Both the position numbers and the translations under genes were made by a program. The notes beneath the pieces were generated by a model. That model was given only the letters and a program-made list of their open reading frames with translations, did not search any database and was not told where the DNA came from. From positions 48,950,722 through 49,014,721 of the forward strand of contig NC_056000.1 in assembly GCF_018446385.1 (NCBI RefSeq): DNA of 64,000 nucleotides, read 5' to 3'. The stretch is from Zingiber officinale. Its lineage: Eukaryota > Streptophyta > Magnoliopsida > Zingiberales > Zingiberaceae. This document shows, piece by piece, positions 12,901 through 22,754 of this stretch (its first letter is position 1; every line of letters begins with the position of its first letter).

Positions 12901-15214
12901 AGGGTTACCTCACATTAATATGATATAACCTTGGAGACAAAAGCACCTTCTGAGTTCGGAAGTCAAAGCTAATAAAGCATGTCTCACATTTAATAGACGT
13001 GACTATAATTAAAGCATAAACCTTGTTAAAGGTCGCACCTAGGATTTACTTTTTGCTACATGTCAGAAAAAATCAGGATAGAGAGATGTCCTGCCATATC
13101 ATAATATTTCAGTCAGTCAGACTCTCACATCATTCGATTAGATTTAAACAGGTGATTAGTGATATAGGAGTAATCATGAGATGTCATGTGGTGAATAAGT
13201 CAATAGTCTTGCCAAGATAATAAATAAAAGGCAATAGCATGTGTACTCTGATCTCAATCAGTCTCGACTCCTGATTTTGATCCTAATCAACCTTGATTCC
13301 TGAATTTGGTCTCAATTAGTCTCAACTTCCAACTCTGGTCCCAATCGACTTCGATTCATTGGCCCTATTTTGAACGCTCCCAGCTAAAAGTGTCCTTTAG
13401 AAGCTTTCACTCTGTCAAATCGTCCTTTAGAAGTTTTCACTCTGTCAAATCACAAAGAGTTACGTGCTCATATAAGAAAATGTGTCAGGAGCACTTTATG
13501 ATCTGTTCTTTTTTAGGAAAGTTTTGGGAAATGTGCTAATACTTTGAGATGCATGCATAACGCAACAGTGACACTATAAAATAAGTCTCCATCTACAATC
13601 GAAGGTATGTGATCCTTATATTTACACAATCTCTTTGCTACAATTCACCGGTGCTACTTTCTTCTCTCGAATGAATTATTAATTTAAGTGTCGGAGGATC
13701 AAACTCCCTATGTTGCAGCAAAACATAGAGCCTTTAAGTCAATAGCAGATGTTTATAGCTCACCGTCTTTATTGATTTGGGAGAGGATCATCCTCCTTTT
13801 CTGAGGACTTATTGGAACATCGGGATGGCTTCACCAGAGAACTTTCTGACCGTTGGTCTAATCTACTTCCTTTGGTTCCCTCTCTAAGCCTTAGCGGAAG
13901 ACTTTGTAAACCCAGAGGGCCAAGCGATCAACGACTCAATCAACCTCTACACACGATCACCAATGAATTGACCATCGGCGCTCTCAGGAAGGGTCACTCA
14001 CCATGTTTGATTACCTGATTGCAGCGTTCAATCCAATGAAGATCATGCCTTCCCAGCCATTGATGTTCATGCTGCCATAAATCGATAGGAATTTTTCAAT
14101 CAATCGATCTCAATCTCACACTTTGAGGATCTTCTTCCTCCCCCCTCCCAATCAAACAATTGAGCATGGAGTTTACCAGATCGAGATAGAGCCAACGGCG
14201 ATCTCGGCGTTGTCCAGGTGGCCGGTGAGCACGGTGAGGATCATCATGTACCAGACCTCGAGGCAAAGCATCACGGCGGAGGCCAAGGACAACCGAACGA
14301 AAGCCCAAATCTCCTTGAACGCCGCCGCCGACAACCCGGTCCACCCCGGGTTGCCGCCGCCCACCACGTACGCCACTTGCGACAGCGACACCACCCACGC
14401 CGAGATGTCGAAGGCTGCCGCCGCGCCGCCCAGGCCCCACCCGAACGCGAACAAGAACAGCGCCAGCAGGCCGACGTGGAGGAGGAGGGCCAGGAAGCTG
14501 ATCCAGGCCAGCGCCGCCACTCTGCTCTGCGCCTGCAGGAACTTCTGCGTCGGGAAGTTGACGGCCAGCGCGAACATCTGCGGGATGATGCTCACGGTGA
14601 ACTTCCCGGCGAGCTCCGCGATCTCCTCCTCCTGGCCGATGAGCTTCAGGATCGGGCCGGCGAAGACGTAGAGCGGGCACATGAGGACCGAAGACGAGAA
14701 GAGGATGATCCACGACCGCTGCATGTAGACGCCCAGCAGCTCCACCTGCCCGGCACCGAAGGCTTGCCCGCAGAGCGTCTCCAGCGCGCTCCCCATTCCG
14801 AGCTATGAGAAATCGACGACAAACTTCTCCGGTGATCGATGATTTGATCTTGGAAAAACAATCGATCAATGGCGAAATTATATTTCCGCTTACGAGAAGG
14901 CCGAAGGAGAAGGTGGAGACGACGTTGAGGGCGACGGCGACGGCGGAGAGCTCGAGGTTTCCGATGTGCCCGACGAAGATCTGCGTGGAGGAGTTGAACC
15001 CGAAAAGGCACATGACGTTGAACGTGATCGGAGCTCCGACGGACCAGAGCTTGTTGGATTCTGCCAAGAACAGGTCCCATGCGGCCTGAGGAGACTTCAC
15101 CGGAGGGTAGTCTTCCACCTGATGCGCGACTTCCTTCTCCTCCTCGTTTGCCAGCGCCGCCGCCTCCTCGTCGAACAACCCCGCGCGATTTCTCGCCGTC
15201 AGTTCTACGTCCAT
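6979..15214 (-). CDS. MATE/DETOXIFICATION efflux transporter
   Basis: Seven exons join in phase on the minus strand: 15214-14894, 14802-14177, 14071-14015, 7957-7719, 7633-7515, 7216-7130 and 7044-6979, giving 504 aa, a normal length for the family. Marks include KLWSVGAPITFN near residue 55, GMGSALETLCGQAFGAGQ at the start of exon 2, then [34 protein letters not shown] across exons 2-4, and [28 protein letters not shown] in exon 5. The plan is about twelve membrane helices with an acidic cytosolic N-terminus. Plant MATE proteins use a cation gradient to export organic solutes across the plasma membrane or tonoplast; substrate cannot be read from sequence. The NINGWE motif points to the DTX27-35-like part of the family (from memory). 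The start MDVELTARN was chosen because the reading frame upstream is not protein-like. Exons 1-2 are very GC-rich. Intron 3 is about 6 kb and stuffed with repeats. Confidence 0.93.
8160..8409 (+). mobile_element. tRNA-derived SINE, copy 1 of a tandem pair
   Basis: Older-looking copy of the element at 8430-8676. It keeps CTATACTGTAACGGTAGGAC, a B-box-like AGTTCGAGCCTT, ATGACGAATTTATAA, AATGGGGCACGCAACTAA and a 3' end CCAGCCTGGTTAATCATTTT. It lies in MATE intron 3, antisense to that gene. Confidence 0.7.
8430..8676 (+). mobile_element. tRNA-derived SINE, copy 2 of a tandem pair
   Basis: The head CCCGGGGCTATGGTGCAACG, followed by B box GGTTCGAGCCC, resembles a tRNA promoter. The body (ATGACGAATTTACAAG, AATGGGGCACGCAACTAA, GTCGAACCAGTCACC) and tail (AACCTGATTAATCATTTTTT) match the copy immediately upstream at roughly 75-80% by eye. 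Confidence 0.7.
8690..9020. repeat. AT-rich degenerate repeat tract
   Basis: Many loose repeats of a motif like TAATTTTAATCAAAATTACTCTAAA and TTTGATCAAA occur at 20-40-bp spacing, on both strands. Nothing coding is seen. It may be a decayed MITE or minisatellite. Confidence 0.4.
9385..13998. mobile_element. retroelement-derived block with 1.3-1.4-kb inverted arms (fossil)
   Basis: The left arm (about 9385-10770) is the reverse complement of the right arm (about 12630-13998). Shared blocks in the same order include GTATGCACAAAYAAGGGTTGC, TAATAATTATTATA, a run of GATTGRGAC/GAGTCG-type short repeats, a TATAAAA box, CTGAGGACTTATT, AGCGATCAAYGACTCAATCAA and GCGCTCTCAGG at the outer tips. The right arm reads like an LTR in + orientation followed by a leader whose TCGGCGCTCTCAGGAAGGG resembles the TTGGCGCCGTCTGTGGGAA after the gypsy LTR at 45588. 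The 1.9-kb centre holds a minus-strand coiled-coil-like stretch near 10780-10870, a minus-strand Pro-rich ORF at 11360-11689 and a G run near 11533. It is best described as a broken, rearranged Ty3/gypsy-like fossil of non-autonomous type, old by arm divergence. A foldback or MULE element is the alternative. It sits in MATE intron 3. Confidence 0.6.
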
Positions 15215-15541
15215 GTCGGTGACGATGATTCGGTGACCGCCCTCTTCTCTCTGTTCTATCGGAGATTTTTTTTTCTTCCAAAAATGGATGCTCGTCGTCT
15301 CGTATTTGTTGATCTGTCCTGGCTCCTCAGCTCTCGGACGATGGAGAGCAAAGGGCGGAAGCAAGAACGTCCTCTCCGATCATCGAGGATTCTCACTCAT
15401 ATTGAAAATTGGCGATTTTAATGCTATAAATTATTCCAGAGAAATACTCTTTGATGTAATTTTTGTCTTTTACACGAGAATCGAGCGTTTCAAATCGAAA
15501 TTTGATTCGAAGATTTTCGATTTTAGTATCGTTTGCTGTTC
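15215..15541. promoter_or_regulatory. MATE upstream region between two minus-strand genes
   Basis: About 330 bp separate the MATE start from the NF-YC stop. It must hold the MATE leader and promoter plus the NF-YC 3' UTR. A long A-tract on the minus strand (near 15270) lies in the probable leader. No clear TATA box was identified. Confidence 0.35.
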
Positions 15542-15910
15542 TTATTGGCCTGCAGGCGGCGGCGGCGGCGGCGGCCTAGCCTCTGCCTCCACCACCGGGA
15601 GGAGGAAATCGAACACGTCGGTGCGGGCGACGGCTGCGGCGACGTCCTCCTTCAGCAGCGTCCGGCGCTTGCCCCGGAGCGCCGCCTCCCAGCCGCGCCG
15701 GGCGAGCTCCTGGATCAGCATCTCGCAGGCCTTGGAGAACACCACTGGAGCCTCGCCGGAGATCATCCGCGGCGACGCCTCCCCTGCCGCTGTGCTGTTC
15801 CGCTTCATGATCCGCTTGATCCTGGCCAGCGGCAGCGCGTGCGGCCCCGTCCGGCCCGAGATGCCACCCACTAGAATCGACGAGTACCTCCCCGCCTGCC
15901 TCATTTTCAA
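15542..15910 (-). CDS. NF-YC: NF-YC (HAP5-like) histone-fold subunit, short single-exon form
   Basis: A 122-residue intronless ORF. The histone fold spans about residues 24-107: LPLARIKRIMKR, then MISGEAPVVFSKACEMLIQELARRGW, then GKRRTLLKEDVAAAVARTDVFDFLLPVVE. These are NF-YC landmarks (core usually MISAEAPVLFAKACELFILELTxRSW...KRRTLxKxDIAAAxxxTDxFDFL). NF-YC pairs with NF-YB, then NF-YA or a CCT protein, to bind CCAAT promoters in the nucleus. The start MKMRQAGRYS resembles the MRQAGTYS start of short rice NF-YC proteins, so the codon at 15904 is an alternative start. The C-terminus ends in seven consecutive prolines (PPPPPPP) before AGQ, and the long Gln-rich tail of canonical NF-YCs is missing. 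It lies about 330 bp upstream of the MATE start on the same strand. Confidence 0.88.
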   Translation of the reverse strand: MKMRQAGRYSSILVGGISGRTGPHALPLARIKRIMKRNSTAAGEASPRMISGEAPVVFSKACEMLIQELARRGWEAALRGKRRTLLKEDVAAAVARTDVFDFLLPVVEAEARPPPPPPPAGQ

Positions 15911-15961
15911 CTAATTTAACTAACTCCTCCTCCTTCTCCTCCTCCTCCATCGGAAGAGAGT

Positions 15962-15968
15962 TTATATA
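15962..15968 (-). promoter_or_regulatory. possible TATA box of the NF-YC gene
   Basis: TATATAA on the minus strand lies 52 bp upstream of the first ATG of the NF-YC ORF. A GGAGGAGGAG purine-rich stretch (CT-rich on the plus strand) lies between them and would be the leader. Confidence 0.4.
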
Positions 15969-15974
15969 TTTGCG

Positions 15975-17263
15975 TTTACTTGCATAGGTAAGCAACATGC
16001 TTACGTGCCGCCGTGCCGGCGAACACTTGACGGCCGGCAAGGCATCTAGAGAGATTTAATAATAAGGGAAGTGCCATTTTTAGAACACCCCCAAAATTTA
16101 TCAGATTTTGCAAAATACTGCATTAGTTTTACTATTATGAAAATGCCTGTATTTAAAATACGACAAAAATCTAAAAGCACCCACCTTATAAAATGACCCT
16201 CATATTATTATTTTCTACCTACGTATTAAATCCATAAGATAAGTTCATAAATAATTTCATAGCTACTGTAACATTAATGTTGTTGAACAAAATATACTTA
16301 TATTGTAACACTTATGAAATATGAATGTTAAATGAAAATGTTAAATTCATATTGTAACCATTATGATTTTATAATTGTAAATACGAATTATAGCATTTAG
16401 AAAATTATAATTACTATAATATAAATATTGTTGAACAGATGAAGCATGTTTGATTGGTTCCAAGTTTAAATTTAAAACTTAAAATTGACCTATCAAAAAT
16501 TAAAATTACTTGAACACCGTACTTGAGAGCAATGTGTAATTTTACATGGGAACGGATGGAGTGGGATGTCTCTTTCGTAAACAAATAAAAGATACATACT
16601 GGGCAATGACAGCAAGTGTTTGTCTTCTCAATTTCTCAGGATTTTCAGGATCCAGAGTCCTAATTTCAATGAAGTAAGCGATAAATTTTCTTAAAATCGG
16701 ACACATAGATTGAAAGAAAAAACACTCCTTGATTTTTATCCTTTAAAATAAAAAAAAGATAAAAATATCAAAGGGATTTTAAATTAATTAAATATTAGGG
16801 AGCACGTCGAAAAAATGTGAAGCCTTTCTGTGTATTTTGATAATTTCCATATAATAATAATTCAAGGATGATGTTTGAGTATTTATTTAATTGGTTATAA
16901 TAATCGGAGGAAATTCCGTGTGCAATTTCGCCTCTTTGCTTTAAGATTCGTGCGGGCGTTTACTATATTTTTTTGGCTTGTTTGTTTATTTGTTTCCACT
17001 TAGATGGGAATGAAGCGTCCACGTGGCTTAACGAGAGAGACGCATTATTTTTGATAGGCTAATTTTTAAAATAAAACAATATACGCAAATTCTCTTAATT
17101 AAATTTCTGATCAAACTCAAAGAACTCTTAAAATAATAAATAAATTTAAAAATATATAAGTTTCAAACACTTTAAATTAAAGCGAAATAAACTAGGAGTC
17201 AAATTGGGCATGGTATAATTCGGGCTGGAGCCCGCTTACAAAATCCGACCCGTTACGTATCCT
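15975..17263. other. intergenic, AT-rich, no gene seen
   Basis: This separates the minus-strand NF-YC from the plus-strand V-ATPase F gene, so both promoters are here. Most of it is A/T-rich with no ORF showing protein character. No repeat family was recognised. Confidence 0.5.
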
Positions 17264-17302
17264 GTGAATCATGGAGATCTCGTCTCCCGATCCTTCTATT
17301 CC

Positions 17303-17341
<39 letters not shown>
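17303..17341. repeat. CT microsatellite in the V-ATPase F leader region
   Basis: About 15 CT dinucleotides in a row follow TCCCTCTCTCC. CT tracts are common in plant 5' leaders. This one lies about 700 bp before the start codon, and its genomic distance implies a leader intron ending at the acceptor CTAACAG near 18003. Confidence 0.85.
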
Positions 17342-17344
<3 letters not shown>

Positions 17345-18024
17345 CCGGTGGAGGCAGCGATCAAGGAGCGTCAGCTTACGGCGGCGCCGGTGATCATTCT
17401 TCTCTTTTTAATCCTTCTCCAAGTATTCAATTCTCATCGATCGGTCGGTTCGAGACGAGTTCACTGAAAAGTTAGGCGATATGCAATCTCTCGACAAAAC
17501 TAGGTTTAACGCAGTGTTATCGATCTGTGTGCAATTTGGATCAAAATATGCTTATTTGTCAAATTCTGGGGAATAATTGTCCATTTGGATTACTAGTCTT
17601 TGGAGAGATTCTTTTTTTTTTTTTTCGTGTTTCAGGAATATCATAGACATCTGATGCATAGGGTCTTTCTGACATCGTATTTTGGTAGGAATTGCTTGGA
17701 TATCTATGGAAGATGCTCGATGGACGATTTGGCTGATCCCTAGATAGAAACATTTAAATTTGACATGAAATTCAACACTGTTGTATTTGTTTAATGATGA
17801 GCATATAACATTCGGGTTGGGGTTGTTTATTTGTTTTGCATTCCACATCGATAAGTTTATTTCATGTTGATGATTATCCTGTGTTTTTTTTGTACTAGTA
17901 GAGAGTTCCAAACATTTCCTGATAGTTAACCAGAAGTATTTTTCATCTAGCCATTTAGTTTTCTTGGTTTTTAATATCATTTCCTCTGTTTTTAGCCTAA
18001 CAGGTGCTTCTAAAGTTCTTCATA

Positions 18025-21000
18025 ATGGCTGGGAGAGCTCAGATCCGGACAAATAATTCAGCCCTCATAGCTATGATAGCTGATGAGGTACACATTCTGA
18101 TCAATGTGCTGTGTTTAATTTGTCAAATCTCTTCATGCTTTTAGATAAATATTGAAAACAAGTAGGAAAGAGAAGGTGATTGTGATATACCTCATAACTT
18201 CCAAAATGGAGAGTTATACAAAGAATTGGAAGCCATTAGTACCTGAGAAGGTGTTTAGAGGTGCATTTCTCTGATTTTGAGTGCATTTAGCTTGTAATAC
18301 TTCAAAGTGAGTGGAGAAGTTATCTGTCCTTGATAGATAATGCTCGATTTGTATATTTGAAATTGAAAACAATATACAATATACAAAATTTTTATATTCT
18401 TATAGGAAAATTCCTTAAGGATGAGTTACACAGATGAAATTATATAATCTCACCCTTTTTACTTATGTTGAGCATTAAAATTCTATTCCCAAGTTACTTG
18501 TGTTGTTCAGATTCTAGTGAAAATCTTTCTTGCTATTGGAGGTCCTTTTCAGTAGCTTTTATTGTCCAGTTGTTAGCTTCTGTGCTCATCCTATTAGAAT
18601 GTATAAAACAATCGAACACATTCAGTTTATTTTCGAGATGGTACTTTTAGTATTTTTTATAGCTACCTTTAATGTTGAATTCTGATTTTCATATAAGGAT
18701 AAAATTTTGTTACATATTCTACCACTGATATGGACCCCATCTAGTGGGATGAAGCTTGGAAATATGTTTTAGTTGTTGTTGTATTCTACCACTGCTATGC
18801 ATCTTGCACATTGGTTCATTTCTACAAATATGCCGTAGTTATTCTTTTTGTTAAGGTATACATGCCAGGGCGTAAGACAAGTATTTTCATCATATCAAGG
18901 CAGTTAATGTTCCATTCAATCACATTCTTTTTCTTGCATGTGATCATAGCTTGTTTTTTTTATTAGAAACATAATTGGTAAATGTTAAGGGACTGAACTG
19001 GAAAGCTCTTGAAATAGCAGTTTGTTTTCTCATGTGCCACACTTACATGTTAGCTCATGTGATAAGATTAAAGCCTTGTTCAACTAATGAAGTTTTAGTG
19101 TAATTTGGTGTGCACTTCTGCATATCATCTTTTAACCTTAAAAAAATCTAAGGGGGCGTTTGGTTTGACCCTGTTTTCTGTTTTCATTTTCTGAGAAAAT
19201 GGAAAACGCGTTTGGTTTGCGTTTTCCACATTCATTTTTAAGAAAATGAGAGAGCGTTTTCTAAGAAAACGAAAAACGCGGAAAAGTCATTTTCTGAAAA
19301 ACGAAAAACGTGCGTTTTTCAGAAAATGAAAATGAAAATGGTGTTGGTGCAACCTTAGGTCAAGGTTGACCTGGTTGACCTGACTCAAGTTGACCTGACT
19401 CGAGTTGTATTTTGATGTTTGACTTAGGAAGATTGTCGGTGCAACCTTAGGTCAAGGTTGACCTAGTTGAGTTGCATGTTGATGTTTGACACTCGTGGAA
19501 GAGTTGTATTCTTGATATGGGACAAGAATAGATGTTTGGGAGATTGTTGGTGCAACCTTAGGTCAAGGTTGACCTGGTTGACCTGATTCGGGAAAAAGTC
19601 CAAGTATGGAGACTTGGCACTGGAAAAGTCCAAGTATGGAGACTTGGCACGGAAAAGTCCTAACTGGGATGTTAGGCAGTGTGGAAAGTCCTGGTGAGTG
19701 AAGCCAGGCAGTGGGAAAGTCCTAACTGGGATGTTAGGCAGTTGAAAAGTCCTGGTGAGTGAAGCCAGGCAGTCGGGAAATCCTGGTGAGTGAATCCAGG
19801 TAAAAATCCTAGTGAGTGAAGCTAGGTGAAGGTGAAAGTCCTGGTGAGTGAAGCCGGGCATTGGAAAATCCTGGAAGTGAGGCGGTGAAAATCCTAGTGA
19901 GTGAAGCTAGGTGAATGAGAAAGTCCTAAGCGGGATGTTAGGCGGTTGGAAAGTCTGGTGAGTGAAGCCAGGCATTGTGGAAATCCTGGTGAGTGAAGCC
20001 GGTGAAAACCCTAGTGAGTGAAGCTAGGTGAAAGTCCCGTGAGTGAAGCTGGGCAGGAAAATCCAGATGGATCAGGGTGATCGGACATGGTGATGGGAAG
20101 TCAAGTAGGTCATGGGAGTCGGATACTTTGTACGGAGAGAAAAGTCTAAGTGGGTAAAAGGATTGACCGGACACTTGGGGAGTCCTAGCAGTCAAGGGTG
20201 ACCGGATGCTAGGCATGATGTACCAACAGTCAAGATTGACCAGATGTTGGTTTGGACTTGGTTTGGGCGAAAACCATGAGTGGATCGATTTGGTGATCGA
20301 TCGGTGATCTGAAATATTCGATCGGTCGGTGATCGATCGGTAACACATCGAGCATCTTGTGTTAAGCGATCGATCGGTGACCGTCGAGTCGATAGAAGCG
20401 AGCAGAGGCGAGGCGCAGATGGGCTGATCGGTCGGGGACCGATCAGCATGGAGCCTGACCCGGATCGATCAGGGGTCCTGATCGGTCCATGGACCGATCG
20501 ACAAGCGAAGGAGGAGGAATGGATCGGTGCGTGGACCGATCCATGATCGGTCCACGACCGATCAGGCACTAGCGCAACGGCTAGATTTCTTCTGTGTTTC
20601 TTCGCTTTCTTCGCGAGTTATAAAAGGAGGGCTGCTGCTGCGAGCCTCCCTCTTCTACTTCTTCTTCTTCCTTGGATTGAAGCTTCTGCTTCTGTGCTCG
20701 GTCACCTGCTGTTGTAGGCGCTTGGAAGCGGCTGCTTCTTCCACGATCGAAGAGAAGGCAAGAAAGTTTACATTTGTATTGTACTTTATTTCTTGTTTTC
20801 CTTGTACTCTTTTCTTGCTGTTGCAAGAAGTTTCTGTGGCGAGGTTTCTCCACCCAGAAGGAGAGTTTTTATTAGCCGGTTTTCCGGGGACTCATCCACC
20901 GACGGATTGATTGGGTTCGTCCACCTTACGGACACGCCGAGGAGTAGGAGCATCATCTCCGAACCTCGTACATCGCTGTGTTAAGGTTTGATATTCTTCC

Positions 21001-22754
21001 TTTCGTTTCTAGTTTATTTTTCCGCTGCGCTAACGAATTGTAGGAAGAAACGAGTGATTTGGGGCGGCTATTCACACCCCCCTCTCTAGCCGAGTACGTA
21101 CGATCCTAACAAATGGGACAAACCAAACGCACCCTAAGCTTTTAAGTTTTGATCAAATGCACAACTAATTTAGATTTGAGAAAGTTGCATTTGTTTCAAG
21201 CCTGCAAAAAGAGTACGATCTCTTGTTTTTTCTTTCCATCCAGTCTGATATGTTGCTAATCTACTGATAATCATTTTGCTAATTGTTCATGGTATTATAT
21301 CATTCTACACATTCTGCAAATTCAGAACTAAATGGATCTTATTTGATGTTGTGATGTTAGGATACTGTCACTGGTTTTTTGTTGGCTGGTGTTGGGAATG
21401 TTGATATTCGGCGAAAGGCAAATTACCTGATTGTGGACTCAAGTATGTTTGTGGATTCAAATTCTTCTTCTTCCATGTTTTTCTGCTGTTCCAATACAAC
21501 CCTTCAAATGCTGGAATTTCACTTTAGCCTTACTATGCTATGAATATGATAAATATTAAATTGATAAAATTTACATGAAACCTATAATGCTTGCCATTAC
21601 ACTCTCTGGAAAATAATTGGAGAACTAGATTACCCAATCATTCAATTATTCCAATTGCTTCTACTGAAACTCATGATCTGTAGAAAATTGTATCAGTTAG
21701 ACGATCAAAGAATGTCATCATATTTAACTGGTTTGTGATATATGTTTTGACGATTTTCCTCTACTAATTGATTATGAGTAATTTACCGATATACATATGT
21801 TTGTGCGACAAAATTGAAATCTTCCTTTCTATTAGATTGAACATTTTTAGGTTTCCTTCAACATTTACAAAAGAGTGAGGGCTTTCTATCAAATGTAGAA
21901 CAGCTGCAATATATCCCTTGCAGACTTGCAGCTGGCAGCAAGTGTTTGAGAACGTTAGACCTAAAACACTGGAAAAATTTTGTTCATTATTTTCCCTTCC
22001 TAATCAAACTCTAGTTGTCCCTTTTTTCCCCTTTTCTCTTGTTAAATAAAAGAACTACTCTTTTGTTAGTCATCATTCAAATTTCATGTGAATTTCTTTG
22101 CTCTTTTGTAAATAATAATGTTGCATTTGATTGATTTGATCCAGAAACAACTGTCAAGGCTATAGAAGATGCATTTAAAGAATTCACCTCAAGGGAGGAC
22201 ATTGCTGTTGTTTTGATCAGCCAATATGTAAGTTGTCTATGGCTTTTTTTTTGTTTGTCGGTTCCTCTGCTCAAGTGCATTATGTCGTATTGAATTATCT
22301 CGTCCTGACCAATATATTATTGTGTGTATTCCATGAAAATCAAAGTATTATTCAACAAATAATGAAAATTAATCATTTAAAGGAAACTACTAACGTGCTG
22401 TAACTGTTCTTTATGTTTGTTTCAGTTTTTCCTTTCTATTTCATCCTTGTTCTGTTTTATTTAAAAGTGGGATTTTTCATGTTTCTCAATCAGAAACTAA
22501 ATTTTTTCAGTTTTGTGCTCTTGTTTAATGCAATCTCTCCTCTTGTCGCAAGGTGGATTTGATTTGATCTGAATTTTACTCTCTTTCAGATTGCAAATAT
22601 GATCCGCTTCCTAGTTGACAGCTACAACAAACCCGTGCCCGCCATTTTGGAGATTCCATCGAAAGATCATCCATACGACCCTGCTCATGATTCTGTTCTT
22701 TCTCGTGTGCGGTATCTTTTCTCCGCCGAATCGGTAGCCTCAGGAAGACGATGA
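18025..22754 (+). CDS. VHA-F: V-type proton ATPase subunit F
   Basis: Four exons join in phase: 18025-18087, 21361-21442, 22145-22227 and 22590-22754, giving 130 aa, the usual plant length. The protein reads [21 protein letters not shown], then [27 protein letters not shown], then [33 protein letters not shown] and ends [38 protein letters not shown]. This is the conserved eukaryotic subunit F. In the V1 sector it sits on the central rotor stalk with subunit D and couples ATP hydrolysis to proton pumping into vacuole and endomembranes. The first ATG after the acceptor near 18003 matches the family N-terminus. Intron 1 (3.3 kb) carries a MITE, a solo LTR and a LINE tail, all noncoding to this gene. 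Confidence 0.97.
18728..18781 (+). mobile_element. 54-bp 5'-truncated RTE-type LINE/SINE 3' tail
   Basis: The insert ends CTAGTGGGATGAAGCTTGG...GTTGTTGTTG, like the TTG-repeat ends of plant RTE LINEs and their SINEs. It is flanked by an exact 13-bp duplication, TATTCTACCACTG, at 18715-18727 and 18782-18794. It lies in V-ATPase F intron 1. Confidence 0.75.
19342..21111 (+). mobile_element. solo LTR (Ty1/copia-like fossil) inside the MITE
   Basis: The 1770-bp sequence begins TGTTGGTGCAACC and ends CGATCCTAACA, with exact 5-bp target duplication AATGG at 19337-19341 and 21112-21116. Features inside: three copies of GGTGCAACCTTAGGTCAAGG at about 100-bp spacing near the 5' end, a run of short GTGAGTGAAGC-containing repeats (about 19590-20060), a palindrome cluster, and CACCCCCCTCTC near the 3' end. 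No internal retroelement region is present. The related LTR at 52051-53456 shares the ends and the repeat run. The superfamily call is inference. Confidence 0.85.
20421..20565. repeat. cluster of GGACCGATC palindromes in the solo LTR
   Basis: Several palindromes of the type TGATCGGTC...GACCGATCA follow one another. The best is the perfect 20-bp palindrome at 20480-20499, GATCGGTCCATGGACCGATC. Further CGATCGGT motifs extend left to about 20285. Strong hairpins are expected in the transcript. Confidence 0.8.

Larger units (their letters stand above)
19152..21134. mobile_element. Tourist/PIF-Harbinger-like MITE, split by a later LTR insertion
   Basis: The ends are near-perfect inverted repeats, GGGGGCGTTTGGTTTG and (reverse complement of the right end) GGGTGCGTTTGGTTTG, 15 of 16 matching. 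They are flanked by TAA on both sides (19149-19151 and 21135-21137), the 3-bp target typical of PIF/Harbinger. Without the inserted LTR the MITE is about 208 bp and rich in GAAAAACG/CGTTTTC self-complementary blocks. Confidence 0.85.

Noticed and set aside
14123-14808. Long plus-strand ORFs over the MATE exons (14123-14671, 14218-14808)
   Set aside because: They are antisense shadows of GC-rich MATE exon 2; their composition is Arg/Ala/Pro-rich without domains.
15576-16040. 154-aa minus-strand ORF overlapping NF-YC in another frame
   Set aside because: The histone-fold motifs are all in the 15910-15542 frame; this one is a shadow.
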